Under the pieces are notes generated by a model that did no database searches, was not told the DNA's origin, and saw only the letters and a list, made by a program, of their open reading frames with translations. 64,000 nucleotides of DNA, from contig CAWGBJ010000002.1 of the NCBI GenBank assembly GCA_963820795.1, positions 62,001 through 126,000 on the forward strand. Direction: 5' to 3'. This document shows, one piece after another, positions 60,689 to 64,000 of the stretch. How positions within the stretch are numbered: position 1 is the stretch's first letter; the number at the start of each line of letters is the position of its first letter. This stretch comes from Roseiarcus sp963820795. GTDB lineage: Bacteria > Pseudomonadota > Alphaproteobacteria > Rhizobiales > Beijerinckiaceae. Position numbers and translations under genes: made by a program.

Positions 60689-63600
60689 TCAGAACTTGAC
60701 AGGGGCCGAGCGTGCCGGCGGCCCGCGCGACGCCTGGAGAACGCGCGCCTGCTGCCCGAGGTCCGTCAGTGTGGTCTCGGTGACGTTCATCGGCGGATCG
60801 CCCTGCTCCGACCTGAAGACGAGGCGCACGCGCGGCGCGCAGGATTGTCCCGGCGGCGGCGCGGCGGCGATGCCTGCGATCAGCGGCATTGTCGGATTGT
60901 CTTCGCCGTCGGCCGCATGAAATCTCAAGGGCTCGCCCTTTTCGTCGGTCCAGCGGGCGTCAAGCGTCGCGCGCGCGTCGAACGCCGCCGCGTCGCCGGC
61001 GCCGCAGAGCGGAGGTCCCGCGCCCCAGGCGAGCAAACGGCCGCCGTCGTCCTGAAAGGCGGGCGGCCCGTATTTTTCGGTCGACCTTCGGGTCACTAAA
61101 TCGAAATCGACCGCGAGCGGCGAATAGATCCGCCGCCACACGGCCACGACTCGTCCCTCGGCCGCGGGCGGCGCGTCGAAGACGCCGATCATCTCATCGT
61201 TCGCCGCCGAAACGAACAGGACGCCGGTGCCCGGAAGGCGCGCTGCGTTTCCCCCGGGGGCAACGTCGTCCGCGACGCTGCGGCGATACTTCGCCGCGAT
61301 GGCCATGTGCTGCCGGACGGCGGCTTCAGCTTCGGCGAACCCCATGCCAAGCTTTACGCCGACCAGGTCGGGGCCGTAGGCGCCGTGAAAGTACTCGACA
61401 GGCGCCGCCGGCGCTGCGGCGGCCGCGTCCTGCAGCATCTTCCGGCTCCGGGCGTAGGCGGACCGGTACGGATCGATGTCGGTGAGCATCGTGTCGACGG
61501 TGTCGAACGTTTCCGCCGACCCAACAAACTGTGGGGTCTCCAGATACTGCGCGGTGACGAACGGCCCGCATTCCAAAAACGTCTTGTATTGCTCGTTGAG
61601 CGGATCGAACAGCGGCATGACGATCGTGGGCCCCTTCGGCTGCTGCATGTCTCCGCCCGGGAAGACTGCAGGTCTTCCATTCTCGGACCAACTCTCCGAG
61701 AGCGGTGTGGACTTTCCGTTTTTGTAGACGTCCGCACACCGCGCCCCCCGCTCCGCATACCAATTCAGAAGAATGCCTGTCTGCAGAGGGCTGTCTGTGG
61801 GCGGCCCATATTTCTGCCGGAGCGCCGAGAGGACTTCGCTGGGATGCGTGGTTCCGTGTTTGATGAGGTTTCGGCGCCAAGCCGCCATCACCGTTTCTGG
61901 CGCAGCAGGAGGCTCGTCGATCAGCGCGATCATTTCTTGCCCGTCGGCGGCGAGAAAGAGCTTGCCCGACGTGAACGGTTTTGGAAATCCGTTGCGCGCG
62001 TCGGCGTCAAAGGCCCGTGTCCCCTGCAACACCTGGCCGACGCTCATATGCTGGCGGACGATCGCCTCCGCCTCGCCGAAGCTCATGCCGAGCCTGATCC
62101 CGAGGAGATCGGGGCCGTAGGGGCCCGTCGGCGTCGCCGACCGCTTCTCGCTCTCCCCGGCCGCCTTCTCGTAATCGCGCTCGATCGCCGCGATGTCCGC
62201 TCCGCTTTCGGGTCCGAGCGTGGCGACTGCCGAATGAGTTCGCGGGTCGAGATAGCTCGCCTCGACGAATTTCGCGTTGAACGTGACGAACTCGCCTTTC
62301 GCGTCGGACGGAGGGGCGGGATCAAGCTCTTTCTTGATGCTCTCAGGCAGCGAGTCCCTCACGTCCGGCAGATGGTTTGAGAACTCGACACCGGTCAGAG
62401 TGAACGTGACCGTGGTCATCAGCGTGGCGCGACCTCCGAGGATTTGAGCGGCGGGGGTTGGAAGGTCATGCGACAGGCGGATGCCTAGATTGAGAGGATC
62501 TGAGAAGTTGAGCGGGTCGGGGGCTGCGCGACACTCTCCGCCGAAAGGCAAAATGAAATCCATGATGCGCGAGGCGGCGCTGGCCGCTGCGCAGCGCCGC
62601 CGTTCCGAGGTCGTAAGTGCTGTTTCGCGGCGCGCGCAGTCCAAGACGCTTGCGCCCACTGCCATAGCTCGATTGACGTCCTGCATCTGCGAATTGAACG
62701 TGCCTCTAAAACAGGCGAGACTGCCCCAGCTCGTCGTCTTCTCGTCGTTGGCGAGTTCGATCGGGCTTGCGGCAAAGACCTGAAAGGGAAGCGGCGGCGT
62801 GTTCGCCGTCGCCCACCGGGTGAAAGCCGGTCCCAGGTCGGCCGCCTCCTCGGGGCTCGGCGCGCGCTTGCCGACGACGAAGAAGCGGCGCCCGGCGTAG
62901 CCGCGGGCGTTCTCGGCAAGCCACCGCCGGGCGACCAAATGCGCCTGGGCCTCGCGCGACAGCCGCTCGCCCACCGCGCTCGCCGTCAGAAGATCGATGA
63001 ACGCGGCCTCGAGCTTGATCGGACCGTTGGCGATGGGTCGCGACGCGGAGGCCGGCTCCGGCGCCGTGAAGGCCTTGGCGTCGAGGCGAGGTACATCCTC
63101 GTAGCTGCGTTCCGCCAGAATCTTCCCGTCCACGCTAACGACGGTTTTGATCGGCGTGACATTGATCGCCAGCGCCTCGCGGCCGGAATTGTCGCGGACA
63201 ATGCGCGGACGGCCAAGCCGGATCACCGACTGCGCGGTCGCGCGCCAGCCCTGGTTCTGCTCGAAAGCGGACTTAGGGATCGTGACGCCATAGTTGAGGG
63301 CGCTATTGGGCAGGACCATGAGGATCGTCGTGCGGTCGACCTCGCCGTAGCTGACGATCTGATCGCTCTGCAAGCGTTCGGAATCCATCATCGTCTGGAA
63401 AGCCTGGCCGTAGCCAGCCTGTACGCGCGCCACAGACGGGAACTCAACGCCGGCGTCTGGCGCGGCGCCGGAGCCTCCGATCGGAGCCGTGAGCACCGTG
63501 TCCGGGAGTCCGGCCGCGTAGCTCTTCGCCCAGGCGATGAAAGCTGCGCGTTCGGCGGGACTTCCCACCGGTCCGCCGCGCGGGAAGAAGGGACGGCGCG

Positions 63601-64000
63601 CGTCATCGGAGGGAAGCGCGGCTGAGACCCCGTTATGCTCGTAGAATTGGGCGTCGCGCGCCGCGACCGTGTCGAAGCAGCGTTTGAGCACGTCCGCCGG
63701 CGTGCGGTCGCCAAAAGCGTCGATTAGCTCGGCACATTGCGCAATGTCGTCGAACACGACTGGCGATGAGAAGCGCAGCCTGGCGGCGGGGCGGCCGGCG
63801 GCAGCGTCGTTGATGACCGGAAACTCGTACAGGACCTTCGAAAGGTCCGGCGTATAGAGCCGCAGGCTGTTGAGCTTGAGCTCAAGGCGTCGCGTCGAGG
63901 GGTCGAGCGCCGTCGCCTCGAGGTTGGCGATGATGCGGACTTCCGGACGGACAGTCGGTCCCGGCGCCAGGTTTTGCGAGCGCAACAGCTCCTGAAGCAC
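60689..64000 (-). CDS. Large protein with two tandem GPDLxGxxLGM repeats, 5' end outside the window
   Basis: At least 1100 residues, open at the right edge, so the true start is not seen. The N-terminal two thirds have no motif I know. Two related modules lie at residues about 623-760 and 870-1000 of the visible part. Each starts YGPDLxGxxLGMxFxEAExxVRQHM and contains an AWRR segment and KYGPP. The C-terminus has paired Cys (PPLCGAG, QSCAPRVRL). The modules recall short uncharacterised repeats of proteobacterial envelope proteins. Export cannot be judged without the N-terminus. Confidence 0.75.
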   Translation of the reverse strand: MLQELLRSQNLAPGPTVRPEVRIIANLEATALDPSTRRLELKLNSLRLYTPDLSKVLYEFPVINDAAAGRPAARLRFSSPVVFDDIAQCAELIDAFGDRTPADVLKRCFDTVAARDAQFYEHNGVSAALPSDDARRPFFPRGGPVGSPAERAAFIAWAKSYAAGLPDTVLTAPIGGSGAAPDAGVEFPSVARVQAGYGQAFQTMMDSERLQSDQIVSYGEVDRTTILMVLPNSALNYGVTIPKSAFEQNQGWRATAQSVIRLGRPRIVRDNSGREALAINVTPIKTVVSVDGKILAERSYEDVPRLDAKAFTAPEPASASRPIANGPIKLEAAFIDLLTASAVGERLSREAQAHLVARRWLAENARGYAGRRFFVVGKRAPSPEEAADLGPAFTRWATANTPPLPFQVFAASPIELANDEKTTSWGSLACFRGTFNSQMQDVNRAMAVGASVLDCARRETALTTSERRRCAAASAASRIMDFILPFGGECRAAPDPLNFSDPLNLGIRLSHDLPTPAAQILGGRATLMTTVTFTLTGVEFSNHLPDVRDSLPESIKKELDPAPPSDAKGEFVTFNAKFVEASYLDPRTHSAVATLGPESGADIAAIERDYEKAAGESEKRSATPTGPYGPDLLGIRLGMSFGEAEAIVRQHMSVGQVLQGTRAFDADARNGFPKPFTSGKLFLAADGQEMIALIDEPPAAPETVMAAWRRNLIKHGTTHPSEVLSALRQKYGPPTDSPLQTGILLNWYAERGARCADVYKNGKSTPLSESWSENGRPAVFPGGDMQQPKGPTIVMPLFDPLNEQYKTFLECGPFVTAQYLETPQFVGSAETFDTVDTMLTDIDPYRSAYARSRKMLQDAAAAAPAAPVEYFHGAYGPDLVGVKLGMGFAEAEAAVRQHMAIAAKYRRSVADDVAPGGNAARLPGTGVLFVSAANDEMIGVFDAPPAAEGRVVAVWRRIYSPLAVDFDLVTRRSTEKYGPPAFQDDGGRLLAWGAGPPLCGAGDAAAFDARATLDARWTDEKGEPLRFHAADGEDNPTMPLIAGIAAAPPPGQSCAPRVRLVFRSEQGDPPMNVTETTLTDLGQQARVLQASRGPPARSAPVKF

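Overview
This is a GC-rich chromosomal window that looks like an alphaproteobacterium of the Hyphomicrobiales (Rhizobiales). The pointers are family-level: paired sugar-type ABC operons next to FadR-type GntR regulators, NnrU, Tam, DUF488, GYD, ChaB and YdcH-like proteins, glnK-amtB behind a sigma-54 promoter, and many Crp/Fnr and IS remnants. The genus cannot be fixed from the sequence alone. Three tRNAs are present (Asn, Met, Arg). No rRNA, CRISPR array or intact mobile element was found.

Layout. 1-10 kb: an SDR cut by the left edge, an LpxH-like phosphoesterase with a GT4 glycosyltransferase, a frameshifted chromate transporter, a nucleoside phosphorylase, a GYD protein, a coniferyl-aldehyde-type dehydrogenase, a MerR thiol-metal sensor with a mer-like promoter plus an isochorismatase-fold hydrolase, and a quinone oxidoreductase. 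9.9-16.6 kb: sugar-acid cluster 1, with a GntR regulator and complete ABC importer on the minus strand and a split UxaA-type dehydratase plus RraA-like aldolase diverging. 16.6-20.5 kb: IS110 debris, a dead Crp/Fnr copy, a cysteine hydrolase, a fatty acid desaturase and the intact Crp/Fnr copy. 20.9-27.3 kb: ftsK, a decayed aromatic ring-cleavage operon bordered by an integrase stub, then amtB and glnK. 27.6-30.9 kb: tRNA-Asn, nnrDE, DUF488, and PIN-toxin and IS5 debris. 30.9-40.4 kb: sugar-acid cluster 2, with two dehydrogenases, an enolase-superfamily dehydratase and a GntR regulator facing an ABC importer whose ATPase and second permease are fused, followed by a lactonase. 40.6-51.7 kb: a Gly/Trp/His-rich secreted protein, rubredoxin, purEK, ClcA, small conserved proteins, a VapBC module, a second PIN module and an IlvD/Edd sugar-acid dehydratase. 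51.8-64 kb: NnrU, Tam, a GYD protein, a hexulose-phosphate synthase/isomerase/FGGY kinase operon, an ECF41 sigma factor with its carboxymuconolactone decarboxylase partner and matching promoter, integrase and SAM-domain debris, a secreted protein, and a very large repeat-bearing protein cut by the right edge.

Themes. Three unrelated sugar-acid dehydratase families (UxaA, enolase superfamily, IlvD/Edd), two sugar ABC importers, a lactonase and the hexulose-phosphate operon point to heterotrophic use of aldoses and aldonic acids. A second pattern runs across the window: at least seven loci (chrA, the quinone oxidoreductase, the FAH hydrolase, the flavoprotein fragment, glnK, tRNA-Asn, rubredoxin) become normal if one base is removed. 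A shared direction of error suggests uncorrected insertion errors in the assembly rather than seven true mutations, so those frameshifts should be treated with caution.
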